64,000 nucleotides of DNA, taken from NCBI RefSeq assembly GCF_001625305.1, contig NW_017804398.1:404889-468888 (forward strand), read 5' to 3'. A model generated the notes under the pieces. It did no database searches and was not told where the DNA came from. It was given only the letters and a program-made list of their open reading frames with translations. The stretch's first letter is position 1, and the number at the start of each line of letters is the position of its first letter. This stretch comes from Branchiostoma belcheri. Taxonomy: Eukaryota; Chordata; Leptocardii; Amphioxiformes; Branchiostomatidae. Shown here in pieces: positions 26,066-40,100 of the stretch. The position numbers and the translations under genes are program-made.

Positions 26066-28360
26066 CATCAATGGACAGGAGGCCTTAGTTAGTGCTGGAC
26101 CAACAGACTGACCACCTCACTGAGAGTAGTGTATGCCCGACCGAGCATCATAACCGCAACTGAAGTTCAAATGCATCGACAAAGAATATTAATACAGGTA
26201 CATTTAAGCATTATCCAGATCTATCAAATATTCAGGTAGGCGAATGTACCCTGTGTATAGGATGGTAGTGGGTATCTAATGGTGTATGAACAATATATCG
26301 TACGTGCGAGCCGATTGAGTAGACCACATGTAGCCCGAGAATGTTAAGAACTTGCGTGAGTTCAGCTGATTCACATGGGAGCCATGCACACCTTCATGTC
26401 GATTACATTTGCCGCCACAGGTTCAGCCCACCGGGCGAGTCTTAAAAGGTTAGACTGACGGCTGGGATATTTCCGTGCCGTGAAAACTTGTTTTGCCAGC
26501 CCTTGAGAGGGAAATGGCTTACTATTCAGATTCAGCACGGAGCGGGGTGTTTAATGTAGCTGGCGAGTTTCCCGTGTGCCGAGGTGTGAATCCGACATTA
26601 TTGAAGAAATCTGTTATATCATGGTCCAATGTAACTCGTCTGAGTTAAATTGGCTTAAATTTGCCTGGAAAATTCATAAACGGTACCTAACAGTACAAGA
26701 TGTATCATACCTCCCGCTAGGCTGGGATTATCGGTAAACTGGAACCCACAGGGGACGTGGTGTTGCCAAACGTTAAAACCTTTTACTTTATAGCAGATTA
26801 CAGACTAGAGCAGTGTTTTACGTGCATCCAATGTGGCATTCCCGGATCAAATTGGTTTGGAAATAGACTTGTCTGGAAAACACGAGCCGACTGTAAATCA
26901 TGTCGTTACCTGGCGAGGCTGAGAGATTGCCGCAGCGCCGATCTGTGATATTGCCTAATTCTTCTGCACAGATTGCAAACTAGAAATCGGATATTTCAGA
27001 CTTCACGAACGTTATTTTGGGGTTTCTTCAATTTGTCAGAACACCCAATAAGATCGTGTGACGTTCTTTAATCGGCGACTAGGACAGATGTAGAAACTGT
27101 GCAAGTTGAGAGTCACTCATGCAACCCTGGGCTTCCTGAATTCCCCCATGTTATTCCTGCGGGCTGCAGGTCAGATTACTTCACCTCCCATCTGTGGTGT
27201 GGAGTTGGTCGGTGATAGTCTTTAAAAGTCGTCTGTGCCAACCGACTATAAATCTTTAAAAAATCAGAGTCAGGAAAGTTATTTTTCATTGGATGCGATG
27301 AACTGCAAGAATAGGATAGAGACTCCCAACCCAGCACCGACCTTGTATGGAGGAAAGGTCCTGAATGTGTGACAGGGGCTTAACTAAAGCACAGGTCGTC
27401 ATATTTTATACCAGAATATGTAATTAGCTGAAAAGGTCCGAGCCACTTATGTCCCATTAGCTTTTAACATGCCACCTCCTCATCGTGACCGCTGCCGTTT
27501 AATGGACTTGCTTAAAATAATGGCCTCGTTTGGATTAACGTAAGTGTGGTGGAACTATCCTCGATGATATGAGTGATGAACGGGAAGGAAATATAAGAAA
27601 TAAAACAAAATTGCTAGGGAAATTATTGACTGGTTTATATTGAGGAAATATAAATAAATGGATCCATAATAACAAATTACATTGAAGACATTTCACGACT
27701 GGAAGATGTTTGTGTAAGAAATTGCAAATAGTAATAATATTTGTCCTGGTACTCAATCTGGCGTATGTGGTATGGTAATCATTTTTAGTGAGTTTTCGTA
27801 AACATTTAGCTCTTTATATTTTCCTCCCTCAAAGTCTTCTTCTAATTGCTCACCCAGCACCTTCCAGAGACACTACGCTGGGAATCGTTTGTTGATGATT
27901 TCTTTGATCATGCATGGGCGGATAAAAGTGGACTCAAGAAGGCAGCGGATACATTGTTACTAGTCACTGACCGGACATCGGGCACGTGAATAGACGGTAC
28001 GTACGTACTGCAGCTGTATGCAGCGTGCGTCAGAAGTGGGTTGGGGGTCAATAGGGCTGGAAGAACGGTATCCTAAAAAACGCTAGGACTAGACTACACA
28101 CTTTTCAAAACCTTTCTAACGTTGTAGTATTTATGTGTATTCCATTGCAATATTATCTAGACAAGCGTTCGCAAATAACGTTTGATTATACAATTCAGGT
28201 GAAAAAATGAAAGGGAAAATTTGACGAATTCTTCTGCAAGTTCATGTAAAGCCAATCTCAACTATAAGTAAGGTTCACGTTTATGATAATGATACTGCCA
28301 TTTCGCGCATGATTGCAGATATCTGAAGCTCACATATTTGATGAGTTATGATAAACCTTT

Positions 28361-28405
28361 ATATGTCTATGTCTACATATATGTCTATGTATATGTCTAT
28401 GTCTA
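28361..28405. repeat. (TATGTC)n-type short tandem repeat
   Basis: Imperfect ATATGTCTATGTC units, about seven repeats. Confidence 0.7.
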
Positions 28406-30548
28406 ACTATCCAATGTTAGGGTAAAAGTAATCACATATGAAATCCACGGCACTTCTATCTGACATATCAGTATGTCCGACCGTACTAGAAATAAAATAC
28501 TACTGTTGAAACCAGAGTATCAACACGAAAGACGTGTTTCTATACCATTAGGTGTAAGATCGAGGTACTATAAAGAAACAAAGATGTCATAAATGTTATA
28601 AAGGCCACGTACCTGCTTGTAGTCTGCTTCAAAGTCCATTTCGCCAATTAGTAATATGAACTCTAACTTTATTCATAGATCATTCATCGCCATGGCAACC
28701 GCCTATTTAAGGACTGCCCTAAAGATTCATCAATAAATAAGTGAAAATCCCTTCTGTTGTGTTATATTTTGGTCTAAACCGCCATGATAGATGCTTGATA
28801 AAATCATGTTTGCCGTAGAGTCCAATAAAAGAATTATATGCCCCGTAACTATAATTCTTTCATAACTGTTTTCCATTCCGCAGGATGAAGTTCTAATATG
28901 CGTCCGTAATCTTTACCTTTCGTGCGTTCCACGCATCGATGACGTTCGGCGAACTTTTATCGATTTCCTAGAATGTTCATTATGCCCGAATCCCCTGTTT
29001 ATTTGATTATAACTGCGGGGAGTCTGGAGACGCGGCGTAATTAAGCGTCAGGCGCGACCGTGACGAGGGAGGATGTGGAGGAACCTCGCGAGCCGAGGTA
29101 AGATACCGGAGTTAGGGAGAAGGTATCAGATCTGGCAAGAATCTGACGAAGAGAATAAGGTGAAGGTAAATCTTCATTTTTACATCACCGGGCGATATTG
29201 GACCACCAGGATCTCTCTGTAAAACCAGTCGCTAAACTCCAGACTAAAGGAAAAGCGTCGATGAAGGTCCAGACATCCAGATGATAAAGATACCAAAGTA
29301 ACAGTTACTCAAACTGGATAGAGTTTGAGAAAAAGAAGAAGATATTTCCAAGCATGAATATCTTTTGAAATACATCTGTCTAACATAGGTGCCTTTGATA
29401 TCACAGTCAAAGAAAGAACCGTTTTACATATTTTGTTTAATTGCTTGTAGATGTGGTGACTGTTATGTTTCTGTCATTGATTCATCTATACATTTGCTTG
29501 ATAGGATCGTCACATCAGATTGCCGACTGATAAAATGAAACCTCGCCAGAGTTTGACAGTCGTCCTTTCTCATTTCCTGTTGAGTATCTCAGTAGGAATT
29601 GTCTAATACAACATGCTGTCGCTTCCATGAGGCTCGTTTTTCTTCCCCGGGTGAACGTTCCTCATTTAATTCTTATGGCTGATAAAATGGGTAATTCAAT
29701 GACGATCAAAGGAACGTTTGTAGTCAGCTGTTGTTTGTCTACTTGAGCTCTAACACGATATCACACTGCCGACCAGGCACCTTCGTCAATTAGTCAGCCT
29801 TCTGATCGCGTTCAGGCTGGATAGACACGGCACTTTCCTAGTCACGACGTCCAAAACTGCGAAGAACTACTGATAAGACTCTAATGACACTTTACTTACC
29901 GACGGATGAACATAATTATTGGCAATTAGTGGATTTAAGTAGTTCAATCCTGGACTTATGTGTAGGTACCAAGGTGTATGATGTTCGCCTCGTGTGCTTC
30001 TGTTTTTTTTTTTTTTGTGACTAGGAAAAGCCAGCAGATAACAGCACTGGGAAACAAGCCATCTTCACTAAGTGTCCTCATTCTTTAATAGGCTGTATTC
30101 TTAAAAGACGTAGGTTGTCGTATTTTCAAACTAGAGCTCCACGATTTCATACCTTCGCCAAATTATGTTACAAGTTCAATGACTTCTGAAAATGTTTCTC
30201 ATTGATTAAGCAAATAAAATCTTATTTGCATTAATCACATCAGTCGATTATACTATCCACCCGATTAGGTCTTATCTTGACAAAAAATGCAATTCCAGCA
30301 TATCCTAATAACTTATGCAAATGAGGTTCACCGTACCTTCCAAATTCTAAAAGTGTGAAATTCCCGACAGTTATCACTATGAAATTATTATTATAGCAAA
30401 CTTGGTCTCTATTTACATAATGACTATTACGACAGGTCAACCATTTTCAAACTTGACTTTCATATTCACAGCTGCTACTTACCTACCAAATATTAATAAG
30501 GTATATACTCAGCATCTTGAGTTATGCCTTTGACATAAGCTGGTGTGT

Positions 30549-30576
30549 TACGCCGAAGGGCGGTTATACCGGCTAT
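30549..30576 (-). repeat. 28-bp motif, reversed copy
   Basis: Exact reverse complement of 21902-21929, embedded in GTGTTACGCCGAAGGG. Flanking sequence soon diverges. Confidence 0.6.
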
Positions 30577-33310
30577 ACCGATACAGATACAGACATACAA
30601 ACAGACCCAGAGCAGAGCCACTACAACAGTTTGAATGATACTACTACATGTACATATAGTTTAGTTTATTGAAGGAAACATTCTTTTTTTTTACTTTTGG
30701 GTAAGACGTCTGAGACCGTCCCTCTTCCTGACCTCGGGGATTATCGGCACGTTGCCAACTCACGTTTCCACGTGGGTACCGACAGAACGACTCACGTGGG
30801 GACAAAGTGGTTTATTAGAACCTAATGGTCTTCAAAATCGTGGTCAAAGGGCGTTTTTCCTGAGCGGGAAGCCATGATAATGGCATACTTCTCCTCGGCA
30901 GTTGCGAAAATTGTTTCGGCTGATGCATGTAAAACCGCCGTGGTGCTGAGCTGTGAATGGAAGGAAACGTTCCCCTGCCAGGAGAACGGCGGTTTGCCTG
31001 CTGTTTACACTTAATGATGTTTGTTTCTTTGATTGCTCACAACATGACAAACATCTTTAAATGGATATTTTATGACGTAGTTTCTGTTTGGGCTTGGGTT
31101 TAGGAATGATAGAGTAGAATACATATTGGAAGAAGGGATCAAATATTAGGTGTTTTGGCTAATGGATCAAATATCAGCTTTCTTTTAAACTTGCTGTTGT
31201 TTGTATTCGATTTGTAAACAGGATAACTAAAAATAGATTTTCATGCTTCGTTATTTGACGAGTGATAGCCACGGCAAGGAATGATCAATCAGCAAATTAC
31301 GGGCATGCCATTTTATAAAAGAAGATACGCCTTCTGTTTATGCTTATATGTGACTTCTTAAATTTGTTACAATCCACTACCCGCCAACCTAATCTCTGAT
31401 CTCCGGTATTAATTTAGAGCACATCAGCTCCAGCGAGTGAAGTTGTCCAGGCGAGTGTTTACGATGATCATCGTTTGTAGTTTGTCGTGTCCAGTGTGTG
31501 GATAATCAGTCACGAATACAGGAAGACTTATCACTTATCATTTTATGATGGACGATGGCCCATACAGTAAAGTAATATAAGTAGTAGATTGGCAAAGGTA
31601 ACACAATCTACACCACACCACACCTGTACTATTATGGTCGTACTAACGCAGCCATTTCAAGAGAACCGCAGCCTATTGTATCCTGTATCACTGAATGGAT
31701 ATTTGTGGAGTTGGTTGAGCGATGTTTCTATTGATCTGTAGGAGCAGTTCAAAAGGACACGCCAAATCCTTCTGAGTATGAGAGAGATATAACAGCACCC
31801 CGTGGGAGATGACCTTACGGCTGCACACACAAGATACCCAGCACTCCTCAACACTGATACAGGTAATAACCGAGTTTGGGCGGTCTGCGAAGCCTGCTGT
31901 CATGATACAAAATCATCTAAAAGAGAATAGCACATGCCCGATTTCCGAAAATAGTTTCAGTAGCACATTGACGTGAATCCCATATTAATGATATAGCTGC
32001 CGTGTAATCCGAAATACACGAATACCGGAAAACAAAAGACATGAATCCCATGATTTATGAGGTAGTTGTCCATGTATTTTATGATATCTATGTCATGTAA
32101 CTGATATCCATCTATTAATTATTCTCAGATAGACCTGTGTTTCAGGGAAGTTTTCATGTTGCTTTCAAAAAGTTGCAATTTCAATACGAATATATGGTAC
32201 GACTAAATATATCGTTTATATGTTATCACTAGGTCTATCATTTACAAAACAATTAAGCATATAAAGCTATTTTGTCACTAAATGTATCATATATATGACT
32301 AAATCTATCGTGTAACATATACTTAACTGTGTTATTACTTCTCTATCATACTCATACTTCACGACTACTGTGTGTGTCCTGTGATACTCACCACACACCC
32401 ACATGCCTCCAACACCAGAGTAATTGGACGTTATGACTCGCCCCCATAATGTACTATCAGGTGCGGGATCACAAATAATAACAACGCATTACGAACGGCG
32501 CCTTCGCTAATTGTTCTGTAGTTGAAGATAATGATGTGTAATGAAAACGGCGCGGTATCAAACTGAACAATATCTAAAGCAATCACTGTTGATACAAGGT
32601 AATTTGCCTACAGTCCCGTGGGTGCGGTCTTTTTGTTGATTGCTGTTAACTAGGGGTGATGTTATTAATCCATCCATGTGAACTACCTTCAGGTACATAT
32701 AAGATGCGTTGTGAATAACGAGGATGAAAAACAGTAAAAATGAATATATAACCTTGCTTTACTGCACATAAATTGAACAACTATACTATGAGACTAATCT
32801 GTCTTTTAGAAGACTATATAATAAGGCATCTTAATTAGGCATTTTAAAAATATTTTCTTCAAACGATGTGTAAAACGCATTGGTCGTATTTAGTTTTGCT
32901 ATTGAATCCATTGTGAGGCGTTTCCCAGGGAAAACGCTTCTAAAGATAGTCCGTAAGTTTCCAGCCAATTGTATTCATATACAAGCTGGCAATGCGTTTC
33001 AAGGACTAATGCGAAGCGTATTTGAAAGCATTGCCTCGATTGTACACGTAGGAGCACAAGCTCTATAGGTTTCAAAGCGAGATCTCGCGAGACATGTTAC
33101 GTCATGGATTCGATACGGAGAACGGATTGTTCATCAGAGCATGGCTGGGACTGGTGCGAGGCAGGCGGGTTAGAGGAACGTCCCGACTGAGCTTTGCAAA
33201 ATCTATCTGCTGTGCCGCCACGGCTTCAACATGTAAGTATATTAACGTTACCAAAGTTCATGACATTGTTGCGAAATGTTTTCCCAACTTCGGGAATGCT
33301 AACGGCTTAT

Positions 33311-33500
33311 TCGCTGTATGCCTGCGTACGATGTTGGTGCCGTAGACATTTCAGACAGGTTGTGACAGAACTAACCGGCGACGAGACAGCATTTTCTGTA
33401 ACAAGATAGCTGGTTTCTGTACATGCACGACTGTCCAAAGAATATCCTCATCTTCTGATAGTACGACGAGCGCGCACGACGTATGTGAAAGGACGCTTAA
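33311..33500 (-). mobile_element. MITE family A copy, reversed and decayed
   Basis: Reverse-complement match: GTACGATGTTGGTGCCGTAG then TTTCAGACAGGTTGTGACAG, and right end CACGACGTATGTGAAAGG followed by CGCTTAA. Left boundary uncertain. Confidence 0.4.
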
Positions 33501-36335
33501 CCTGTCAGTGAATGAATGATACTAGTAGTGGTATTGCTTGTTCAAATAGGACTTGGAGGAGCTAGCTAGGACAGGTAGGTAGGTAGGATTTTGTGCTGCT
33601 CAGTAGAGCATACTGTATTGTACATGTAACAGACTGAAGTGTACGTTGGCAGATATCTTCACGATTTGTCGGAATGGAAATTTCTGTATGTGTTGATCTT
33701 TCCTTGCCGTAGCGTCAGTGTCGTAGGTGCATACTTTATCCGCATTTTTTGGATGGGAAAATTCTTTTTCTTTCTAAATTTTCCGATAAAATACCCACCT
33801 GATGAAGCTACCCATGTCTGTAGCCTCGGGTGTATACCGCTGTACTATAGTTTAAGAGCATAAGGCCAATGGTTTAGATGTCAGCAAATCCATGTTGGCA
33901 AAGCCCCGTCAAATACATCGTACGCACGTAATATTTTTTTGTGACGACATCGTTCTAAGTCGTAGGTCTGGAAAGAAGCGGGTCCTATAGTTTAATTTCC
34001 ATTGCATCCATTTCTTCGAAAATCTGCGACCTGCAGCGATATCTTCGCCCCCGTCGTAGGTCCGTCGCACTTTGTAAGTAACCGGCCGGGGCTTGATAGA
34101 TGAAAATCAGTATGTTTTGTTTTTGTACTAAATGTACAGATATCAAGACAGAATAATTTATCTAGCATTGATTTGGAGGGCTGATATAAGCCTGTGTGAC
34201 CTCTCGCACAAGGTAAAAGGTGAACACATGGCACCATTCCCTGTATCATCATGGTACTTAATGTAATAGCCGTGGATGAAATGTGGGCGCCGTCCGCGCG
34301 TCTTTTATCTCATTAGTGAGAGAGAAGAGTGTCTTCTCTAACGACCACGTGCTGTTGCTGTCCTAGTTGTTGATAACAGCGGTAGGATATATTGGTCTAC
34401 CAACATGCGTCATTGGATTCAAACAAAATCAGATGGATGAATCAAAATTAAATGCCATATGCGTATGATGTTCCTGTATACACAACTTTGAATATTTGTT
34501 GAGACGATATGGTCGATAGTGACGTACTTTGGCAGTGTGCTTGTTCTTGCTTGCCAAGTGGTTGAGCCGCAGCTAACCCCAAGCTTGTTGTGAACGCTGA
34601 TATGACCTATTCTAGATCTGTTGTTCTCGTTAAGATGGTAGCCCGGCTTTCTGACTACCATGCCTCCCGGCGTCTGCCTAATACATGATCCAAAATTGGG
34701 TATAATTGCAACCGTAGGGTTTTGCAAATTGTTCCAAGAGTGTGCCACCAGCCGAGCAGTGAGCCAAATTACATTGGGTGCTTCTAGCTGACCTGACGTC
34801 AGTCAGTAGTACATGTATGTCATGGTCGGCCCTCCATACCACCTGTAATACTCGCATGAATAAATGTGTTCATGAGAACTTTCTCACGTTGTCCGTTGGG
34901 TTTTGACTAGGATTTAATGGCTTCAGAAGAAAGCAGCTAATGTACACATGGAGACAACATTAAAAACTGGCCTGTAATGAAGATTAAAGAGAGGAACGAA
35001 GAGAAGTATAGAAGCAAATGAAAACAAAAAGGAACTGCAGGAAAAAGTTAAACCATTACAGAACAGAATATGACACTCTCTATATATATACGGACTGTCG
35101 ACCCTATGGATTGTGTTGAACATTTGACACAGCTTTTTCTACAATTCCGTCTGATCCATAAAGAATTCTCAGGTTGCAAGATCTGGCGACTGTGGGCGGA
35201 AAACAACCCTGTAGACTGATCACAGCTGCAAATGTTCTTGCTCCTTAAGAAGATAGTGAAGCCTTAAAGGGTTGGAGGCCACTTTTCCCTGATGTATCTG
35301 ACCACGCTGTCTGTGAGACAGTGCCAGGTGCTGACTGCTGCCTGTATGAATGTCTGGCCAGTTGAGCATGTTCTCGAGGCAGGTTCGACGAGAGCATGTC
35401 TTACCACAGCTCGGCTGGTACGTGTTGCACGCCTGCGTGTGACCGGCCGAGGTGGCATCTCCGCCAGGCCTGGTGTGCACAGGTGGCGCCATCCCGACTG
35501 ATGAGCAGTAAACCCCCACAAATTACCAGCCTTCGCACAGAATCCATTTCATGATTGTCGTGGTTGTAAACTATCTTCATCATACACGGTTTATGTAATC
35601 GCTAACGTAAAAGCTGTGTCAGCAGATGTGTGTGGGTGTAGATATAAATCAACCGTCTGTACCATCTGATGTGTTATATGTACAGATCTACATACCGACA
35701 ACAGCCTGACTACATCTTCTAACTGCCCCTCCACTGGTCAGGCCGCTAGAAGCTTTACAACCAGGAGAAGTCAGGAGAATCGGAGCATCTTAAGTTAATC
35801 CTGTTGAATTATGGATATGAGATAACGTGGGCCAATTACAAAATGGTGTATTTTCAGACTGAGAACGGTCTGTTATGTCCCTGTCACACATTCACGACCT
35901 TCCTCCGATTTTTTTCTCGAACATACTTTGTAATACATGGATATGGACATATTTCAATGCCTAATATCGATTTTTCTTTGCCTTTCAGTCCGTGCCGTAG
36001 TGAAGAACTGAGATTCGACAACTTTGTACGACTTCCCGTGTAGTGACTACTAGCATTTTGCCAAAGCCGCGAGCTGCACATCACCTGCAACCGTCAGCCG
36101 GCCTTCCCGAGGGCGGACCGGGCTAGCAATAAAAGTGGTAAGTCCGGATTACCGAACGTCTTGTGAACGACTGTAAACCTTCATATTTCTACACATTGCA
36201 ATTGAAATCCTCTCACACAGAATGTTACAACCTTGGTGACCTGTTGATAATTTCAGGCTCCCTCGTATCGTGGCAAGTTTCAAAACTGCCCATACCACTC
36301 ACCACATACAGTAGCAGTGCTCTATGAACCTCCAG
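33501..36335. other. Non-coding spacer with a GC-rich patch
   Basis: A GC-rich patch at 35220-35520 is open in several frames on both strands, one minus frame being cysteine-containing. No domain, and no splice structure that selects one frame. Otherwise featureless. Confidence 0.45.
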
Positions 36336-36342
36336 TTATAGT

Positions 36343-36442
36343 CTAGCCTGGGTTCCAAACCCATAGCACACTGGACACAAAATAGTATGAGATACTGAGA
36401 TATTTTGTGTCCAGTTTGCTATGGGTCTGGAACCCAGGCTAG
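36343..36442. mobile_element. 100-bp hairpin MITE with 7-bp target duplication
   Basis: Near-perfect inverted repeat: CTAGCCTGGGTTCC at the left and its exact complement at the right, arms about 42 bases, central loop about 16 bases. Flanked by TTATAGT on both sides (36336-36342 and 36443-36449). The transcript would fold as one long hairpin. Confidence 0.8.
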
Positions 36443-36979
36443 TTATAGTTCCGCCATAAACACTGTGCAACACTACACATAGACTTTGTTAACTTGCAAT
36501 TATACCCAATTTTGGCTCATGTACTATTTAGAATAAGTTAGAATTTAGTGTTTAGTAGTTAGAGTAGTTGCATACTATATTGTTATCCACCCTGTTGTCC
36601 ATCTCTTATTTTCATGTTACATGTACTGGCAATTAGCCTACGGGCAAGAACTTAATAAACTTTCAGTCTTAACCAGTCATATCTCCCATTTACAGGTCCG
36701 ATGTACAAATTATATCTCCCTTGAGGTAGTACAAGCAGTTTCATGAACCTGTCCGCATTTCTCACTAGACATCGTACACAGGCCTCATGAACACGTATAC
36801 ACGTATCCCCGAGTTTAGACAATATAAACTGTGTCATGAAATCCTAATACCTATCATATACAGGCCACATAAACCACACATGTATGCTATATGAGACTAT
36901 ATACAGCCTCAATGAAGACTGCTGCACAAGTCTGTTTACACCTCTTCCCAGTAGAGGCTGCAAAAGCAGAGAGACTAAA

Positions 36980-37145
36980 TATTTGTCAGATCGCTCAACG
37001 AATTTTTTCAACGGTCCTTGTTTTCTTGTCTTTTAGATTATACTTAAATACCGTGCATGATATCCCAATTATGAAATCAAGGGTCACCCATCTCCGATAT
37101 TGGTCGCACGCCGGTCGCTCAGCGATCACCGTCCAGTGGAAGCGG
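36980..37145. repeat. Dispersed repeat family B copy
   Basis: AGATCGCTCAACGAATTTTT, CCCAATTATGAAATCAAGGG, TCACCC and CGCTCAGCGATCACCGTCCA. The opening block AGATCGCTCAACGAATT also occurs in duplication unit 1 at about 22.9 kb. Confidence 0.4.
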
Positions 37146-40100
37146 GCTTTATTTAACTGTTCTAACTTAGGGTAGCTTTATATCGTTAATTGGTTGTCCT
37201 AGCTTGAAAGCTGCCGACAATTTCTTTGAGCAGACAAAATAGAGCAGACACAAATACTGCGCTAGATGCGCGCTGCGCGAACGTCCTCGCCGAGAGTGGA
37301 AATCGATTGTTCGCACGCCCTGATTGTTCCAGGCGGTAACGCCGAAAAGTCATTACGCACAAGTATTGATTTCCCGACGGTAGGAGAGCACCTTTGATCA
37401 GAATTATTCTGGTCTGATCCAGAGTTTAGACAGGAGTAAATGCGGAGCCTTCAATTAGTGACTACCTTTCCCCTTGAAGTTCCTTTTCCCAACCTGACTC
37501 GTCACGAATCCAATCAGCCTGAAGATTAAACGTACCGCGGCAGGGCAGACTCAATCCCAATTTAATCAGTAGATCAACGGAATATTATCTGTATGATCTG
37601 TGCTAACAATACACCATTCTTCTAGCTGTAGAAAAGCTGGGTTATCTGTCCTTTGTTCGTTTACCTGATCGTTATTTGAAATTTGACCAGGCTAAGCCCT
37701 CATTCACGTCATCAACCAATTCTGTCTGTTGTACGAAGGTTTCAATTCAATGGAATTTGTATTTCATCATCATGCACGTAAAAGCAATGAGTTGACATAC
37801 TTCTAGTTTGATTTCCTTTGTACTGTCAATAAAAGTTTTTTGATTGACAGGATGCTAATTTTTTTCTTTAACACCAACTAGTAATCACTGAGGTATATTT
37901 TAGTTGGTAAAAGTAGTAGAAACATCCTGTTTTTGTTGGATCCAATACCATCAATCGTTTGATTTGTGCGTTACATAAATGGTATCAGCTTGACTATATA
38001 AGTCTAGAATTCGTTCTGGCTGTAGAGGATATCATAATACTATGGCATGACACAGACACCAGATTGTTCCAACAGTATTCAGGGTTTTTGTACACAGCCA
38101 AAAACAATTACCTGTGCACACGTCTTAAGTCCTTCTGCTACCTTCTTCAGCGCAATTATAACAAGACCTACTGGTTACACAAAAAACGTTAATACCTGGT
38201 GATTTACCATCCTGATTAAACTTTTCACAGAGGATTGTTTTCCTGAACTATAGGTCTTTGAGCCAGTAATCTTTTTGCTGATGTATTTAGTCTATTGATC
38301 TCGTTCATTTGGAACCGTTCTCCTTGCCAAACGCCGGGTATCAGCTATGGCCTGTTTGAAATATTCTCTGGCTTAATGCATAAATGCAATAAAAGATCGC
38401 CCATCCATAGTCAAGCAAACTTGATTACAGTTGAGGTTTATCCATGATCGGAAACGAATATTGACGGGTAAACTGATGGTGATCCACCGCTAGAAGTAAT
38501 TTTGAATAGTGATGAACCTCATCACGCACAGTCTCACAGTCCGCACTGTTACAACAAACCAAGCGGAAAGGAAAAGTCGTACTCTATCTATGACGCAGGC
38601 ATCTGTTCACACAGACTATTGAGACACACGCGTACGGGTTGTTTTAGTGCGCACGAATGGGTATATCTGATATCTCCGGACCTCCTGTTTCCATTCTCCT
38701 CGGCAGGAGCAGCCATCCCCGCCCCTTCACCACACTACAGACACAGACGGCCGGTCTACTTCGTGACCTGCACCTACAACCATTTTGAATTTAAAAGACG
38801 TGATTTAAATGGTACGTTGTTGTATTGGAAAGAACTTGATATCATGATGCTTTAAGAGTTTTATTTAATCGAAAGACGCCATAGCAGCCAGTCCGAAATT
38901 CATGCGGGTTCATGCGTATTTCTACACATAAGTTATTGAAAAAATTCAATATCATGTTATATGTTGTCTAGGAAAGGTTTTTAGACAAAAAATGACTTTT
39001 AAAATTGTCTGCACGATATTCTGTATCTTTTTTACACACCAACGCGAAGCTATTCATACCTATCCATCAGAGGATGATATATAAACACAAAGACAAAACG
39101 TTCATTGTTAAAGGGGGCCTTGAGCACTTTTATATCGACAAACTGGATTTTGAATACTGAGAAACAGTTGCAGGTGATTTTGTTGGTGAGTTCGGCTGGC
39201 AGGCTGGCCTCCGACAGTGTAGGTAAGTGGGGTCCCAGGCGCACAGGTTTTATTTCTCTCTATGGTGAATCAACATCCACCTTTGCCTAAAACTCATTTT
39301 CTTTTGCAGCACTTACCACGAAGCCAAATCATAAATTTATTACCCATTAATAAGGTGAAGGTAAGGTCCTGATTTATCCTCTCCGTGGATTATTCCCGAT
39401 GAAAGTCCCTCCGGAGGTAATTAGGGAAAAACAAACGTCAGACTTCAATATTTCCATGCTCGCTCGTTAAATGATAAGATGCAATCTGTTCATAATTTCA
39501 TCAGGTTGGTGGATGATTGAATATCACAGTTGCTAACTAATGAATGAAAGACATTTATTTTACGTTTATACTCTTACAAGCTAAGTACAGGTTATGAATA
39601 AAGCAAAAGTAAAAAAAATTATAGTGATACCTTACTAAAATCATACATACTAATGCGAACTACTATATGTACAGGTTCAACTTCTCGCTTCTTGAGGCAG
39701 TTGTAGATGTATGAACATATGGAGCCAATGATACACGATTTGTCAAGTTTCATAAGGAATGCGTATTTTTCTGTTCAATCTAAATGTCTAAAACTGGGAA
39801 ATTTATCTTGTATACAAGTATAGAAGATATATCTTTTTACAAGACCCAACATGACTTGTAAATAAGTAGTTGTTAATTAAGAATTTTGAAATTCAATTAC
39901 GTGCAAACTTCTGATATGCCATCTGTCTAACTTAGGTTACAACAGTATGATTTTTAATCGTTGCCCTCGGCCTGGGCCTATATAAGAAACTGGATGGAGA
40001 TCACACTGGGGTTTGCGTGACCATTTCAAACTTGGAATATGATGCAAGATATAAAAGCGTTACTGAAAAGACTACAAAACACATACAACGTGAAAATGTG

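Larger units (their letters stand above)
24389..33310. other. Long AT-leaning non-coding region
   Basis: No ORF with recognisable domains. Contains the family B copy, the TATGTC repeat, the 28-bp motif, a T-run at about 30004-30016 and an X-box-like CGCCATGGCAACCGCC at 28688. The GCCCCTGTCACACATTC motif appears reversed at 27363-27379. Confidence 0.55.

Noticed and set aside
28688-28703. X-box (RFX) site CGCCATGGCAACCGCC
   Set aside because: Only one good half-site; too weak to call without conservation data.
35220-35521. Cysteine-containing minus-strand ORF in a GC-rich patch
   Set aside because: Several overlapping frames are equally open, with no domain and no convincing splice sites to select one.
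36722-36731. let-7-like TGAGGTAGTA
   Set aside because: Matches only the first ten bases of let-7 and no complementary hairpin arm is nearby.
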